Positions 1 to 10,521 of a stretch of 64,000 nt of DNA are shown here, piece after piece. The notes under the pieces are model-generated. The model saw only the letters and a program-made list of their open reading frames with translations. It did no database searches and was not told where the DNA came from. The stretch covers positions 4,204,336-4,268,335 of the forward strand of contig NC_019695.1 of NCBI RefSeq assembly GCF_000317125.1, in the 5' to 3' direction. Every line of letters begins with the position of its first letter. Positions within the stretch are counted from its first letter, which is position 1. The DNA is from Chroococcidiopsis thermalis PCC 7203 (GTDB taxonomy: Bacteria > Cyanobacteriota > Cyanobacteriia > Cyanobacteriales > Chroococcidiopsidaceae). The translations under genes and the position numbers were made by a program.

Positions 1-2
1 TC

Positions 3-272
3 ACACAAACACCAGAAGGGCTAGAAGGTTTTTTTGAGTATAAAACAGATTTATTTCATGCAACTACTATTACTCGCATGGCAGTTGTTTTAGAAACACT
101 ACTAACAACCGTTGTGGAACAACCTGAGATGTTACTTGACCAGCTAGTACAACTAATGCAGGAAACAGAAAAACAACAGCAACTTATTCAAAATCAAGAA
201 CTACAACAAGCTCGGGTTCAGAAGTTGGGCAAAATTGGGCGCAAGGCGATTACTGGCAAAATTGAATCATAA
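3..272 (+). CDS. C-terminal tail of an NRPS condensation domain (partial, 5' end outside window)
   Basis: This reading frame is open from the first bases and ends at a TAA. The residues up to about 50 (GFFEYKTDLF, then TTITRMA) match the end of a condensation domain, and the last 40 are a Gln-rich, probably helical tail. It closely parallels the C-terminal end of the synthetase at 18286-21423 (CFEYKTDLF, TIVRMAEQLETLL), so the upstream protein probably also ends in a C domain that works in trans on the next protein. The A/T part of that protein is not visible. It ends 9 bases before the hydroxylase gene, so they are probably co-transcribed. An internal ATG at 78 is not a real start. Confidence 0.85.
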   Translation, partial: TQTPEGLEGFFEYKTDLFHATTITRMAVVLETLLTTVVEQPEMLLDQLVQLMQETEKQQQLIQNQELQQARVQKLGKIGRKAITGKIES

Positions 273-281
273 TTAAACAAA

Positions 282-1292
282 ATGAATTTAAAAACATTCA
301 AAAGAAAATCAATTACAGTTTCTTCAGAAAACTTGGTTACAACCAATTTCTTAGAATCTACTCAACAACTACCTCTTGTCATTCAACCTGCTGTCGATGG
401 TGTGAATTTAGTCAGTTGGGCTAGCAGTAACCGTGACTGGATAGAAAAACAATTAATTCAATACGGAGGTCTGCTTTTTCGCAATTTTCCGATTAATACT
501 CATAGCGAATTTGCTAATTTTATGCAGGCTGTAGCAGGAGAATTAATCGAATACTCTTATCGTTCAACTCCGCGTAGTCAAGTTGATGGTAAGATATACA
601 CATCAACAGAATATCCACCCGATCAATCAATTCCTTTACATAACGAAATGGCCTATTGTCTTAATTGGCCAATGAAAATTGCCTTCTTTTGTGTAAAGGC
701 AGCAGAGCAAGGCGGAGAAACACCAATTGCTGATAGTCGTAAAGTATTTCAACGAATAGATCCAAAAATCAAAGAGCAATTTATTCAGAAAAAGATTATG
801 TATGTCCGTAATTATGGACAAGGGATTGATTTACCTTGGGAAACTGTATTTCAAACTAACGATAAAGCCGAAGTTGAAGCTTATTGTCAATCTACTGGCA
901 TTGATTTTACATGGCTAGATGTAAATAAACTTAAAACTCGTCAAGTTTGTCAAGCTGTTGCTACCCATCCTCAGACTGGCGATTTAGTTTGGTTTAATCA
1001 AGCACATTTATTTCATATTTCAAGCTTAAAAGCTGAAGTTCGTCAATCTTTACTTGCTGTACTAAATTCTGAAGAATTACCACGAAACTCTTATTATGGA
1101 GATGCTTCAGAAATTGAAATATCTGTATTAGAAGAAATTCAAGCAATATATGAGCAAGAAACAGTAACATTCTCTTGGCAAGAAGGAGATATTTTATTAT
1201 TAGATAATATGCTAGTTGCTCATGGACGTAAGCCATTCACAGGCGCGAGAAAAGTTTTGGTAGGTATGGCACAACCTTATAGCAACAAATAG
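282..1292 (+). CDS. TauD/SyrP-like Fe(II)/2-oxoglutarate dioxygenase, probable Asp/Asn beta-hydroxylase
   Basis: The 336 aa length is usual for stand-alone TauD/TfdA-family hydroxylases of peptide synthetases (SyrP, AsnO type). The iron-binding facial triad is visible as H120-x-E122 (LHNEMAY) and a distal His near 314 (VAHGRKPF), with Arg residues after it for 2-oxoglutarate. HxE in place of HxD is what AsnO and SyrP use. SyrP-type enzymes hydroxylate the beta carbon of Asp held on a carrier protein, and the very next gene encodes an Asp-specific module. The fit of enzyme family, position and substrate code makes beta-hydroxylation of Asp (and perhaps of Asn further down) the best guess. It is cytoplasmic. 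No experimental substrate can be claimed from sequence alone. Confidence 0.82.
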   Translation: MNLKTFKRKSITVSSENLVTTNFLESTQQLPLVIQPAVDGVNLVSWASSNRDWIEKQLIQYGGLLFRNFPINTHSEFANFMQAVAGELIEYSYRSTPRSQVDGKIYTSTEYPPDQSIPLHNEMAYCLNWPMKIAFFCVKAAEQGGETPIADSRKVFQRIDPKIKEQFIQKKIMYVRNYGQGIDLPWETVFQTNDKAEVEAYCQSTGIDFTWLDVNKLKTRQVCQAVATHPQTGDLVWFNQAHLFHISSLKAEVRQSLLAVLNSEELPRNSYYGDASEIEISVLEEIQAIYEQETVTFSWQEGDILLLDNMLVAHGRKPFTGARKVLVGMAQPYSNK

Positions 1293-1322
1293 TTTAAATA
1301 TAGTAAGTACATTAGAAACATT

Positions 1323-4300
1323 ATGCAAGTATCTATAGAAGGCTTTCAAATTTCACCTCAGCAAAAACGCTTATGGTTATTACAACAAGAAAACAACCAT
1401 CAGCCATATCGCATTCAGTGTACAGTTTTAGTAGAGGGAAATATTGAATATACAATTTTAGAAAAAGCCATACATAATGTTTGGGCTAAATATGAAATTT
1501 TACGTACTAGCTTTCCTACCTTGGCGGAAATGGCAGTTCCTTTACAAGTTATTGGAGAAGCATCTATTAAGAACTATTATGATTGGCATGATTTAGATAC
1601 AGAAAGCCAACAACTAAATATCGATAATCTATTTTCAGAAGTTAATAAATTATATTTTGAGTTAGAAAAAGGTTTTACTAGCAAGGTTGATGTAATTAAA
1701 CAATCCGATCGTCATTGTATTTTACTAATAGCAATATCAGCTATTTGTGCAGATAGAATATCCCCGCACCATCTCGTGCATGATATTAGCGCCACTTATG
1801 ATGCTTATTTGCAGGAACATGAGTTAGAAGATACACCTTTACAATATGCAGATATTGCTGCTTGGCAAAATGATTTATTAATGGGAGAAGAAGCAGAAAC
1901 AGCAAAAGATTATTGGCACAATCAAAAAGTGCCTAATTCTCTTATAGGTAAATTACCAGACGAAAAAAAGGTTAACCAAAAACAAATATTTGAACCCAAA
2001 GCTATTAACATCAACTTTGATGCTGCTACGACAACTAATATTGTAGCGATCGCACAAAAATACTCTGTTGATATTTCGACAGTTTTGATGGCTTGCTGGG
2101 AAGTCCTATTATGGCGTTTGACTAACAAATCTGAACCTGTTTTAGCTTGGTGTTGTGACGGGAGAAATTACGCAGAATTACACTCAGCAGTCGGATTATT
2201 AGCTAAATCTTTACCTATTCGTATTCAAGTACAAGAAGAATATATACTTGCTGATATATTAAGACAGTTAGATAAAACAATTAGTGAAGTTTCTCAATGG
2301 CAAGACTTTTTGAATCCAGAAGAGTTTTTCGCTGAGACTAAAGATACTCAATCATCATCATTTTTACCCTTTGCCTTTGAATTTGTATCCCAACCCAGTA
2401 AATATTTTGCTGGTGACGTAACTTTCTCTATTCAAAAAATATATAGCTGTATTGAACGCTTCAAGGTGAAATTATTATGCTGGCAACAAGCTGATTCACT
2501 TGCAGCAGAATTATATTATGATGCTAACTTATTTGAGCAAAAAGACATTGAACGTTTAGCAGCACAGTTTCAGACTTTTTTAAGTAGTGCAATAAACAAT
2601 CCAGAGACTTCAATTGCTCAACTAGAAATTCTGTCTCCACAAGAACGTCAGCAACTATTAGTCGATAACAATACAAAAACTACTTCTCCATATCAGTGCA
2701 TTCATCACTGGATTGAAGCACAGGCTAATAGCACACCAAATAATATTGCTGTTGTTTTTGACAATCAACATTTAACATATCAAGAACTAAATGCCAAAGC
2801 TAACAACTTAGCTAATCATTTGGCATCATTGGGAGTCCAACCGGAAACTGTAGTTGCACTTTGCATTGAACGTTCTTTGGATATGATAGTTGGTATTCTG
2901 GGCATTTTCAAAGCAGGTGCAGCATACTTACCTCTAGAACCTTCTTTACCCGAAGCAGCATTAGCCTTCAGATTGCAGGATGCTCAAGTATCGGTGCTGT
3001 TAACTCAAAAGCACCTTGTTGACAAAATAAATTTCCAAGCGCAGATAATTTGTATTGATGCAAATCTAAGCGTGCCTCAAGATAACATTCTCAAGCCTGC
3101 TAGTTCAGAAAACTTGGCTTACGTTATCTACACCTCTGGTTCAACAGGTAAACCCAAAGGTGTTGCAGTTGAACATCGGCAAATAGTCAATTATGTTAAC
3201 GGTATATTAGAAAAACTCGATTTACCAGATACGGCTAGCTTTGCCACTGTTTCTACCTTCGCCGCAGACTTAGGTAACACAGCAATTTTCTCCGCCTTGT
3301 GTACAGGTGGATGCTTGCATATCATTGCAGAGGAACGTGCTACCGATCCAGTTGCATTTGCCGAATATTGCGATCGCTATTCTATAGATTGCCTCAAAAT
3401 AGTTCCTTCACACCTATCAGCTTTATTATCAGGCTCATATCCCGAAAAACTTCTACCACGTCAGCACCTCATTCTTGGTGGTGAAGCTGCAACCTGGGAT
3501 TTAATTAAACGGGTACGTGAATTAGCACCACAATGCAAAATTCTTAACCACTACGGTCCAACAGAAACTACCGTTGGTGTACTCACCTATCCTGTAGAAG
3601 AAATCTCTACTGATACGTCATCAAATACTGTACCTCTCGGTCGTCCTTTAGCCAATACCCAAATATATTTACTCGATAACTATTGCCAACCTGTCCCCTT
3701 GGGTGTAACAGGAGAAATCTATATAGGTGGAGATAATGTAGCTAGAGGATATATAAATCAACCAGAACTAACTAACGAGCGATTTATTCGTAATCCATTC
3801 AGTAGTGAACCTGAAGCAAGACTTTATAAAACTGGGGATTTAGGATGCTATAAACCTGATGGTAACTTAGAATTTTTGGGTCGAATGGATGACCAAGTAA
3901 AATTACATGGTTATCGCATTGAACTAGGGGAAATTGAAGCTGTACTTTGTCAACATTCACAAGTAAGAGAATTAGTTGTAGTTGCAAAAGAAGCTCATCC
4001 AGGGAAAAAGCAGCTTGTAGCTTATATAGTTGGGCAAGAAGATTTAAAACCTGCCCAATTGCGCGATTTTATCAAGCAAAAACTGCCTGAATATATGGTG
4101 CCTTCACAATTTGTGTTCTTGAAGGCTTTACCACTAACAGCTAATGGTAAAATCGATAAAAAAGCTTTACCAGCAACAAATGCAGTTAAACCAGAATTCC
4201 TTGCTGCTTTTGTTGCACCGCATACTCCAGTAGAAATTGCATTAGCTAAAATTTGGGCAGAGCTTCTCAATTTAGAGCAAGTTAGTATTCACGATAACTT

Positions 4301-5882
4301 CTTTGAATTGGGTGGAGATTCGATTATTAGTATTCAGGCGATCGCTAAAGCAAATCAAGTAGGTTTACGTCTCACTCCTAAGCAAATTTTTGAACACCAA
4401 ACTATTGCTAAACTTGCATTAGTTGCCGATACTAGTTTAACAACAGAATCAGAACAAGGATTGGTAGTTGGTACTGTACCACTGACACCAATTCAACATA
4501 GCTTTTTTGGTCAAAATTTACCAGAGGCGCATCATTTTAATCAATCGTTGTTGCTAGAATTACAGCAAGATATCGAACCTAACATTTTACAGCAAGCAAT
4601 ACAGTGTTTACTAGCACACCATGACGCACTTCGCTTACGTTTTCGCCCCACAGCTAATGGTTGGGAATCGTTTAATGCTGGTGTTGAAGCTGAAGTACCA
4701 TTTACTAAATTCGATTTTTCCGAACTACCTCTACAACAAAAAGTGGTTATTGAAGCCAAAGCCACAGAACTACAGGCAAGCTTGGATTTATCAAATGGTT
4801 CCATTGTGAGGGTGGCACTATTTGATTTAGGTTCCCAGCAAAATAATCGCTTACTGTTTATCATTCATCATTTAGCTATTGATGGCGTTTCTTGGCGAAT
4901 TTTATTGTCAGATTTGCAAACAGCTATAGAAAAACTTCAGCAAAATCAAGCAATTCAATTGCCAGCCAAAACTACTTCTTTTAAACAATGGAGTGAACGT
5001 CTGCAAGAATATGCAAATACAAAGACGCTACACTCACAATTAGATTTCTGGTGTTCTGAGTTGAGAAAACGAGTTTCTCCGTTACCAGTGGACTATGTAG
5101 GCGGATTAAATACTGTATCTACAAGTCAAACTTTTTCTGTATTCCTCAATGAAACTGAGACACAAGCACTACTGCAAGAAGTTCCAGCCAAGTACCATAC
5201 ACAAATAAATGATGTTTTGTTAACAGCACTAGCAAGAACCTTTGCAGCATGGACAGGAGAACAAACGCTGTTAGTTAACTTAGAGGGACATGGACGAGAA
5301 GACATTTTTGCTGATATTGATTTATCTCGTACAGTTGGTTGGTTTACTACCGTCTTTCCAGTTCTGTTGAATTTAGAAAATAGTGCGATTGGAGATGCTT
5401 TAAAAGCAATTAAAGAACAGCTACGTAGTATACCCAATCGAGGTTTTGATTATGGTGTATTGCGTTATCTGTGCAGCGATACTGCTGAAAGTTTAGCTGC
5501 TATACCTCAAGCAGAAGTTTGTTTTAACTATTTAGGACAATTTGACCAAATTTTACAAGAATCTTCTTTATTTAAATTAGCATCAGAATCGAGTCGTACA
5601 GAACGTAGTCCTTTAGGAAACCGTCGTCATCTCATAGATATTAGCGGGTTTGTGAGTGGAAGCCGCCTGCAACTGGATTGGACTTATAGCACCAAAATAC
5701 ATAAAGACACTACTGTGTCAAATCTAGCGGATAAATTTGTCCAAGCACTGCGGGAAATTATTAGTCATTGTCAATCAGTTGATGCAGGAGGTTATACCCC
5801 TTCTGATTTCTCCAAAGCAAAAGTAAGCCAAAAAGACCTCGACTTTTTACTGGCAAAAATTAACCGAGGGAGTGGGAAGTAA
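1323..5882 (+). CDS. NRPS, degenerate C (interface-like)-A(Asp)-T-E
   Basis: A 1519 aa synthetase module. Residues 1-435 have the condensation fold (SPQQKRLWLLQ, HEILRTSF-like) but the catalytic HHxxxDG is replaced around 137-147 by SAICADRIS, so peptide-bond formation here is unlikely. The A domain (about 455-960, YTSGSTGKPKG near 602) has substrate residues that I read as DLTKIGHVGK, the aspartate code. The carrier domain has GGDSI with the phosphopantetheine Ser at 1000. The epimerisation domain (1045-1500) has HHLAIDGVSWRILL, EGHGRE and GVLRYL. Output: D-Asp or D-beta-hydroxy-Asp. The C-like domain may be a docking 'interface' for the adjacent hydroxylase, with the bond made by the C domain ending the upstream protein. 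The next gene starts 5 bases later. Confidence 0.88.
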   Translation: MQVSIEGFQISPQQKRLWLLQQENNHQPYRIQCTVLVEGNIEYTILEKAIHNVWAKYEILRTSFPTLAEMAVPLQVIGEASIKNYYDWHDLDTESQQLNIDNLFSEVNKLYFELEKGFTSKVDVIKQSDRHCILLIAISAICADRISPHHLVHDISATYDAYLQEHELEDTPLQYADIAAWQNDLLMGEEAETAKDYWHNQKVPNSLIGKLPDEKKVNQKQIFEPKAININFDAATTTNIVAIAQKYSVDISTVLMACWEVLLWRLTNKSEPVLAWCCDGRNYAELHSAVGLLAKSLPIRIQVQEEYILADILRQLDKTISEVSQWQDFLNPEEFFAETKDTQSSSFLPFAFEFVSQPSKYFAGDVTFSIQKIYSCIERFKVKLLCWQQADSLAAELYYDANLFEQKDIERLAAQFQTFLSSAINNPETSIAQLEILSPQERQQLLVDNNTKTTSPYQCIHHWIEAQANSTPNNIAVVFDNQHLTYQELNAKANNLANHLASLGVQPETVVALCIERSLDMIVGILGIFKAGAAYLPLEPSLPEAALAFRLQDAQVSVLLTQKHLVDKINFQAQIICIDANLSVPQDNILKPASSENLAYVIYTSGSTGKPKGVAVEHRQIVNYVNGILEKLDLPDTASFATVSTFAADLGNTAIFSALCTGGCLHIIAEERATDPVAFAEYCDRYSIDCLKIVPSHLSALLSGSYPEKLLPRQHLILGGEAATWDLIKRVRELAPQCKILNHYGPTETTVGVLTYPVEEISTDTSSNTVPLGRPLANTQIYLLDNYCQPVPLGVTGEIYIGGDNVARGYINQPELTNERFIRNPFSSEPEARLYKTGDLGCYKPDGNLEFLGRMDDQVKLHGYRIELGEIEAVLCQHSQVRELVVVAKEAHPGKKQLVAYIVGQEDLKPAQLRDFIKQKLPEYMVPSQFVFLKALPLTANGKIDKKALPATNAVKPEFLAAFVAPHTPVEIALAKIWAELLNLEQVSIHDNFFELGGDSIISIQAIAKANQVGLRLTPKQIFEHQTIAKLALVADTSLTTESEQGLVVGTVPLTPIQHSFFGQNLPEAHHFNQSLLLELQQDIEPNILQQAIQCLLAHHDALRLRFRPTANGWESFNAGVEAEVPFTKFDFSELPLQQKVVIEAKATELQASLDLSNGSIVRVALFDLGSQQNNRLLFIIHHLAIDGVSWRILLSDLQTAIEKLQQNQAIQLPAKTTSFKQWSERLQEYANTKTLHSQLDFWCSELRKRVSPLPVDYVGGLNTVSTSQTFSVFLNETETQALLQEVPAKYHTQINDVLLTALARTFAAWTGEQTLLVNLEGHGREDIFADIDLSRTVGWFTTVFPVLLNLENSAIGDALKAIKEQLRSIPNRGFDYGVLRYLCSDTAESLAAIPQAEVCFNYLGQFDQILQESSLFKLASESSRTERSPLGNRRHLIDISGFVSGSRLQLDWTYSTKIHKDTTVSNLADKFVQALREIISHCQSVDAGGYTPSDFSKAKVSQKDLDFLLAKINRGSGK

Positions 5883-5887
5883 AACAT

Positions 5888-8800
5888 ATGAAAGCTGACA
5901 ATATCCAAGATATTTATGAACTATCACCTTTACAACAAGGAATTCTCTTTCATAGTTTGTATGCTCCCGAATCGGCTGTTTATTTTGTCCAGTTATGTTA
6001 CTTCCTGAAAGGCAATTTTAATGTTGTAGCTTTTGAACAAGCTTGGCAAGAAGTAGTCAACCGCCACACTATTTTACGCACAGCTTTTTATTGGGAAAAT
6101 CTAGAAAAACCTTTACAGGTTGTGCATCGGGAAGTCAAAATATCGCTAATACAGTACGATTGGCGAAATCTAAACCCAAATGAGTCGTCGCAGAAATTGC
6201 ATAATTTTTTGGAGAGCGATCGCACCTGCAATTTCGACTTAACACAACCATGCCCAATGCGGCTGAATTTAATTCGCTGTAACGATGATTCTTATTACTT
6301 GGTTTGGAGTAAACATCATCTTATTTTAGATGGTTGGTCAACAGCTTTAGTTTTAAAAGAAGTAGTAGAAATTTACCAATCGCTTTGCCAAGGTAAAAAT
6401 TTACCTTTATTATTAGAGAGTTCCTTTGGTGATTATATTGGTTGGTTACAACAACAAGATTTAAACAAAGCAAAGGAATTTTGGCAACAGTCATTACAGG
6501 GCTTTACAGCACCCACGCCCTTAATTAATTTAAATAATAAAAACTTATCCAACCAACCAGAGAAATACAATCGGCAAGTAATCAAGCTTTCACAAACAAC
6601 CACCACAGCACTACAATCTTTAGCAAAACAGAATCAACTCACACTCAACACCCTTGTCCAAGGAGCTTACGCTCTACTTTTAAGCCGCTACAGTAGAGAA
6701 ACAGATGTAGTTTATGGTGTAACAATCTCCGGTCGTCCAGCAGATTTAGCCAAAGCCGAGTCTATAGTGGGGATGTTTATCAATACTCTACCTGTACGAG
6801 TCACAATTGATACTAAAGAATCTTTGTTATCTTGGTTGAGAAAATTACAATCACAACTAGCAGAAATAAGGCAATATGAATATAGCCCACTGGTAGAAGT
6901 GCAAGGTTGGAGTGAAGTACCAAGAGGGATGCCTTTATTTGAAAGCATATTAGTATTTGAAAATTACCCAGTAGACAGGATTTTAAAAGAATGGCAAGGG
7001 AATTTAGTAGTTCAAAGCATTAGTACTGTCGATCGCACTAACTATCCCTTAACAGTTAGTGTTCTTCCTGGTGAAGAGTTAGAAATTGTTATAGATTATC
7101 AGAGCGATCGCTTTGATTTTGCCACCATCCACAGAATGTTAGGACATCTCCAAACATTGTTGCAAGGCATGGTGAGTCATCCTTACAGTGAAATAAAAGA
7201 TTTATCACTGTTAACAGATACAGAGAAACACCAGCTATTAGTATGGAATAGCAACAAAGTTGATTATCCCCAAAATATTTGCCTTCATCAGCTATTTGAA
7301 AACATTGTTAAGCAAACACCTCAGGCGATCGCAGTAGAGTTTGCAGGTAGAAGTCTTACTTATCAACAACTAAATCAGCAAGCTAATAAAGTCGCTCATT
7401 ATTTACAGAAATTAGGAGTAATACCCGACCAATTAATTGGTATTTGTGTAGAACGCTCATTAGAAATGGCGATCGCACTTTTAGGTATTTTAAAAGCAGG
7501 TGGTGCTTATGTACCATTAGACCCAGATCAACCACAGCAACGTTTAGAATTCATGTTGCAGGATGCGGGTTGTAATATCCTACTCACTCAAAAGCGACTG
7601 GTTGAAACTATTTCCACCTATGCAGAGAAAGTCATATATTTAGATGCAGATTGGGAATTAATTGCTAACGAAGAAGAATCTAACCCAACCAGCAACGTAC
7701 AACCAGAAAATTTAGCCTACCTGATTTACACCTCTGGTTCTACGGGTAAATCGAAAGGGGTAATGATTCAACATAACAACCTTGTTAATGCTTACTATGC
7801 TTGGGAAAAAGCTTATCAACTAAGTTCTCAAGTTCGCTGTCATTTACAAATGGCTAGCTTTTCCTTTGATGTTTTTTCTGGAGATTTAATTCGGGCTTTG
7901 TGTTCTGGTGGAAAGTTAGTGCTGTGTCCAAGGGAAATACTTCTAGAACCCCAACAACTCTATGAATTGATGCGTCAACACAAAATTGACTGCGCGGAAT
8001 TTGTACCAGTTGTATTAAGAAACCTTGTGCAGTACCTAGAAAAAAGCCAACAAAAACTCGATTTTATGCGGTTGGTTATCTGTGGTTCTGATAGTTGGTA
8101 TGGAGCCGAGTATAGTAAATTCCGTGATGTTCTTGGTAAAGAAACACGGTTAATTAACTCTTTTGGTGTAACCGAAGCCACAATCGACAGTTCATATTTT
8201 GAACACGCCACAGTAGAGTTACCAGCTCAACAGTTAGTACCAATTGGCACACCTTATACTAACAGCCAACTTTATATATTAGATGACTATTTACAACCAG
8301 TACCAGTAGGCGTTACTGGAGAACTTTACATTGGTGGTGAAGGTTTAGCCAGAGGGTATCACAACCATCCAGAATTAACCACCGAAAGGTTTATTACTAA
8401 TATTTTCAGCCAAAAACCACAAGAACGGCTTTATAAAACTGGTGACTTAGTTCGCTATCTTCCAGATGGAAACATCGAGTTTTTAGGACGCATTGACAAC
8501 CAAGTCAAACTTCGCGGTTTTCGGATTGAACTGGGAGAAATTGAGGCAGTCCTGAGTAAATATCCACCCCTCCGAGAAGCTGTGGTTATAGTTAGAGAAG
8601 ATAACCCTGGTGACAAACGTTTAGTAGCATATATCGTTCCTACTACTGGGAATTTTGACTCAGCAAATAATAGTGAACTGATACCACAGTTACGAAAATA
8701 CTTGAAAGCAAGTCTACCACAGTATATGGTGCCTTCTGCTTTTGTACTCTTGGAAAAATTACCACTGACACCAAATGGTAAAATAGACCGCAAAGCCCTG

Positions 8801-10504
8801 CCTATACCAGATGCCGCTAGACCCGAATTACAAACGGTTTTCATCACACCCCGCACTCCAATTGAGGAAACGCTGGTGCAGATATGGACTGAAACCCTAC
8901 GACTCAAGAAAGTTGGTATTAATGACAATTTTTTTGAGTTAGGTGGAGATTCGATACTGAGTCTGCAAATTATTGCTAAAGCTAAACAAGCTGGGTTGCA
9001 GCTAACCCCCAGACAGATATTTGAATATCAGACAATTGCCGATTTAGCTGCTGTAGCAGGTACAATTACAAAAATTGAAACCGAACAAGGTCTTGTTACG
9101 GGTTCTTTACCTCTAACTCCTATTCAAAGTTGGTTTTTTGAACAGGTACTTGTTGATTCCCATCACTGGAATCAAGCGGTATTGCTAGAAGTAGATCGAA
9201 GTTGTAACCCAATTTTATTAGAGCAGGTTATCTGCCAATTACTGACTCACCACGATGCACTGCGTTTGCGCTTTATGCAAACTGAATCTGGTTGGGAGTC
9301 AATTATTGCAGCTCCCGATCGAATATCACCTTTTTCGATTATTGATTTATCAAGCCTATCCCAAAGCGAGCAGAAGCAGGCTATGGAGGCTAAAGCTACT
9401 GCTCTACAAGCCAGCTTAAATTTATCAAAAGGTCCATTAGTTCAAGTTGCTTTATTTGTAATGGGGGCAAAACAACCCAACAGATTATTATTTACCGTTC
9501 ACCATCTCGCCATTGATGGAGTTTCCTGGCGGATTTTGCTAGAAGACCTACAAACTGCTTACCAACAACTCAGCCGAGAGCAAGAGATACAACTACCAGC
9601 GAAAACTACTTCGGTAAAACAGTGGGCTGAAAAACTTCAAGAATACGCTAACTCGGAAACTGTAAAAGCAGAAATAAATTATTGGTTGAGTCAGTCTTAC
9701 CAAAATATTTCTTCTTTGCCTATTGACGATTTAAATGGAGAAAATACTGTAGCTTCAGCTTGTACCATTTCAGTTAGTCTTACCCAGGAAGAAACCGAAG
9801 CTTTATTACATGAAGTACCAGCAGCCTATCAAACTCAAATTAATGATATTTTGCTAACTGCTCTTGTGCAGACATTTTATCAATGGACTGGTCATAGTTC
9901 ACTTTTGATTAATTTGGAAGGTCACGGACGAGAAGACATTTTAGAAAACGTGGATTTATCCCGTACTGTTGGCTGGTTTACTAGTATCTTTCCGGTGGTG
10001 TTAGATATCACAGCCACTTTTAGTAATGGAGAAGCATTAAAGACGGTAAAAGAACAATTGCGTAATATTCCTTGTAAAGGTATTAACTATGGTGTATTGC
10101 GTTATCTCAGTGAAAAGTCAATTGCTGATGTGCAAACTTTACCCCAAGCAGAGATAACATTTAACTTCTTAGGTCAGTTTGACCAAGTAATTTCTGAAAC
10201 CTCTATGTTTCGACCTGCTGCTGAATCTGCTGGAGAAACACAAAGTCCTAGAGGAAGCCGCGACTGTTTGCTGGAGGTAGGTGCATTAATTGTTTGTAGT
10301 CAACTGCATATAAATTGGACTTATAGCAAAGCATTACATAAACAAACCACGGTTGAAAAGCTGGCTCAAGTATTTATTGAAGCGTTGCGATCGCTCATTG
10401 TTCACTGTCAGTCCCCCGAAGCTGAGGGTTACACTCCTTCTGATTTTCCCCAGATGCAGTTTAGTCAACAAGAACTGGATCGATTAATGGCAGAACTCGG
10501 TTAG
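5888..10504 (+). CDS. NRPS module C(DCL)-A(Orn)-T-E
   Basis: A 1538 aa complete module. The N-terminus (IQDIYELSPLQQGILFHSL) is a short COM-like acceptor plus the start typical of C domains that accept a D-configured donor, agreeing with the E domain of the previous protein. The active motif HHLILDGWS lies near 142-150. The A domain (about 455-975, YTSGSTGKSKG near 613) reads DVGEIGSIDK, identical to a published ornithine code, with FGVTEAT in place of YGPTET. The carrier Ser is 1022 (GGDSIL). The E domain (1070-1525) has HHLAIDGVSWRILL near 1204. The predicted product is D-Orn. No ornithine N-hydroxylase is present in the window, so N-hydroxylation cannot be assumed. Confidence 0.88.
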   Translation: MKADNIQDIYELSPLQQGILFHSLYAPESAVYFVQLCYFLKGNFNVVAFEQAWQEVVNRHTILRTAFYWENLEKPLQVVHREVKISLIQYDWRNLNPNESSQKLHNFLESDRTCNFDLTQPCPMRLNLIRCNDDSYYLVWSKHHLILDGWSTALVLKEVVEIYQSLCQGKNLPLLLESSFGDYIGWLQQQDLNKAKEFWQQSLQGFTAPTPLINLNNKNLSNQPEKYNRQVIKLSQTTTTALQSLAKQNQLTLNTLVQGAYALLLSRYSRETDVVYGVTISGRPADLAKAESIVGMFINTLPVRVTIDTKESLLSWLRKLQSQLAEIRQYEYSPLVEVQGWSEVPRGMPLFESILVFENYPVDRILKEWQGNLVVQSISTVDRTNYPLTVSVLPGEELEIVIDYQSDRFDFATIHRMLGHLQTLLQGMVSHPYSEIKDLSLLTDTEKHQLLVWNSNKVDYPQNICLHQLFENIVKQTPQAIAVEFAGRSLTYQQLNQQANKVAHYLQKLGVIPDQLIGICVERSLEMAIALLGILKAGGAYVPLDPDQPQQRLEFMLQDAGCNILLTQKRLVETISTYAEKVIYLDADWELIANEEESNPTSNVQPENLAYLIYTSGSTGKSKGVMIQHNNLVNAYYAWEKAYQLSSQVRCHLQMASFSFDVFSGDLIRALCSGGKLVLCPREILLEPQQLYELMRQHKIDCAEFVPVVLRNLVQYLEKSQQKLDFMRLVICGSDSWYGAEYSKFRDVLGKETRLINSFGVTEATIDSSYFEHATVELPAQQLVPIGTPYTNSQLYILDDYLQPVPVGVTGELYIGGEGLARGYHNHPELTTERFITNIFSQKPQERLYKTGDLVRYLPDGNIEFLGRIDNQVKLRGFRIELGEIEAVLSKYPPLREAVVIVREDNPGDKRLVAYIVPTTGNFDSANNSELIPQLRKYLKASLPQYMVPSAFVLLEKLPLTPNGKIDRKALPIPDAARPELQTVFITPRTPIEETLVQIWTETLRLKKVGINDNFFELGGDSILSLQIIAKAKQAGLQLTPRQIFEYQTIADLAAVAGTITKIETEQGLVTGSLPLTPIQSWFFEQVLVDSHHWNQAVLLEVDRSCNPILLEQVICQLLTHHDALRLRFMQTESGWESIIAAPDRISPFSIIDLSSLSQSEQKQAMEAKATALQASLNLSKGPLVQVALFVMGAKQPNRLLFTVHHLAIDGVSWRILLEDLQTAYQQLSREQEIQLPAKTTSVKQWAEKLQEYANSETVKAEINYWLSQSYQNISSLPIDDLNGENTVASACTISVSLTQEETEALLHEVPAAYQTQINDILLTALVQTFYQWTGHSSLLINLEGHGREDILENVDLSRTVGWFTSIFPVVLDITATFSNGEALKTVKEQLRNIPCKGINYGVLRYLSEKSIADVQTLPQAEITFNFLGQFDQVISETSMFRPAAESAGETQSPRGSRDCLLEVGALIVCSQLHINWTYSKALHKQTTVEKLAQVFIEALRSLIVHCQSPEAEGYTPSDFPQMQFSQQELDRLMAELG

Positions 10505-10521
10505 CCTTAAGGTAATTAATA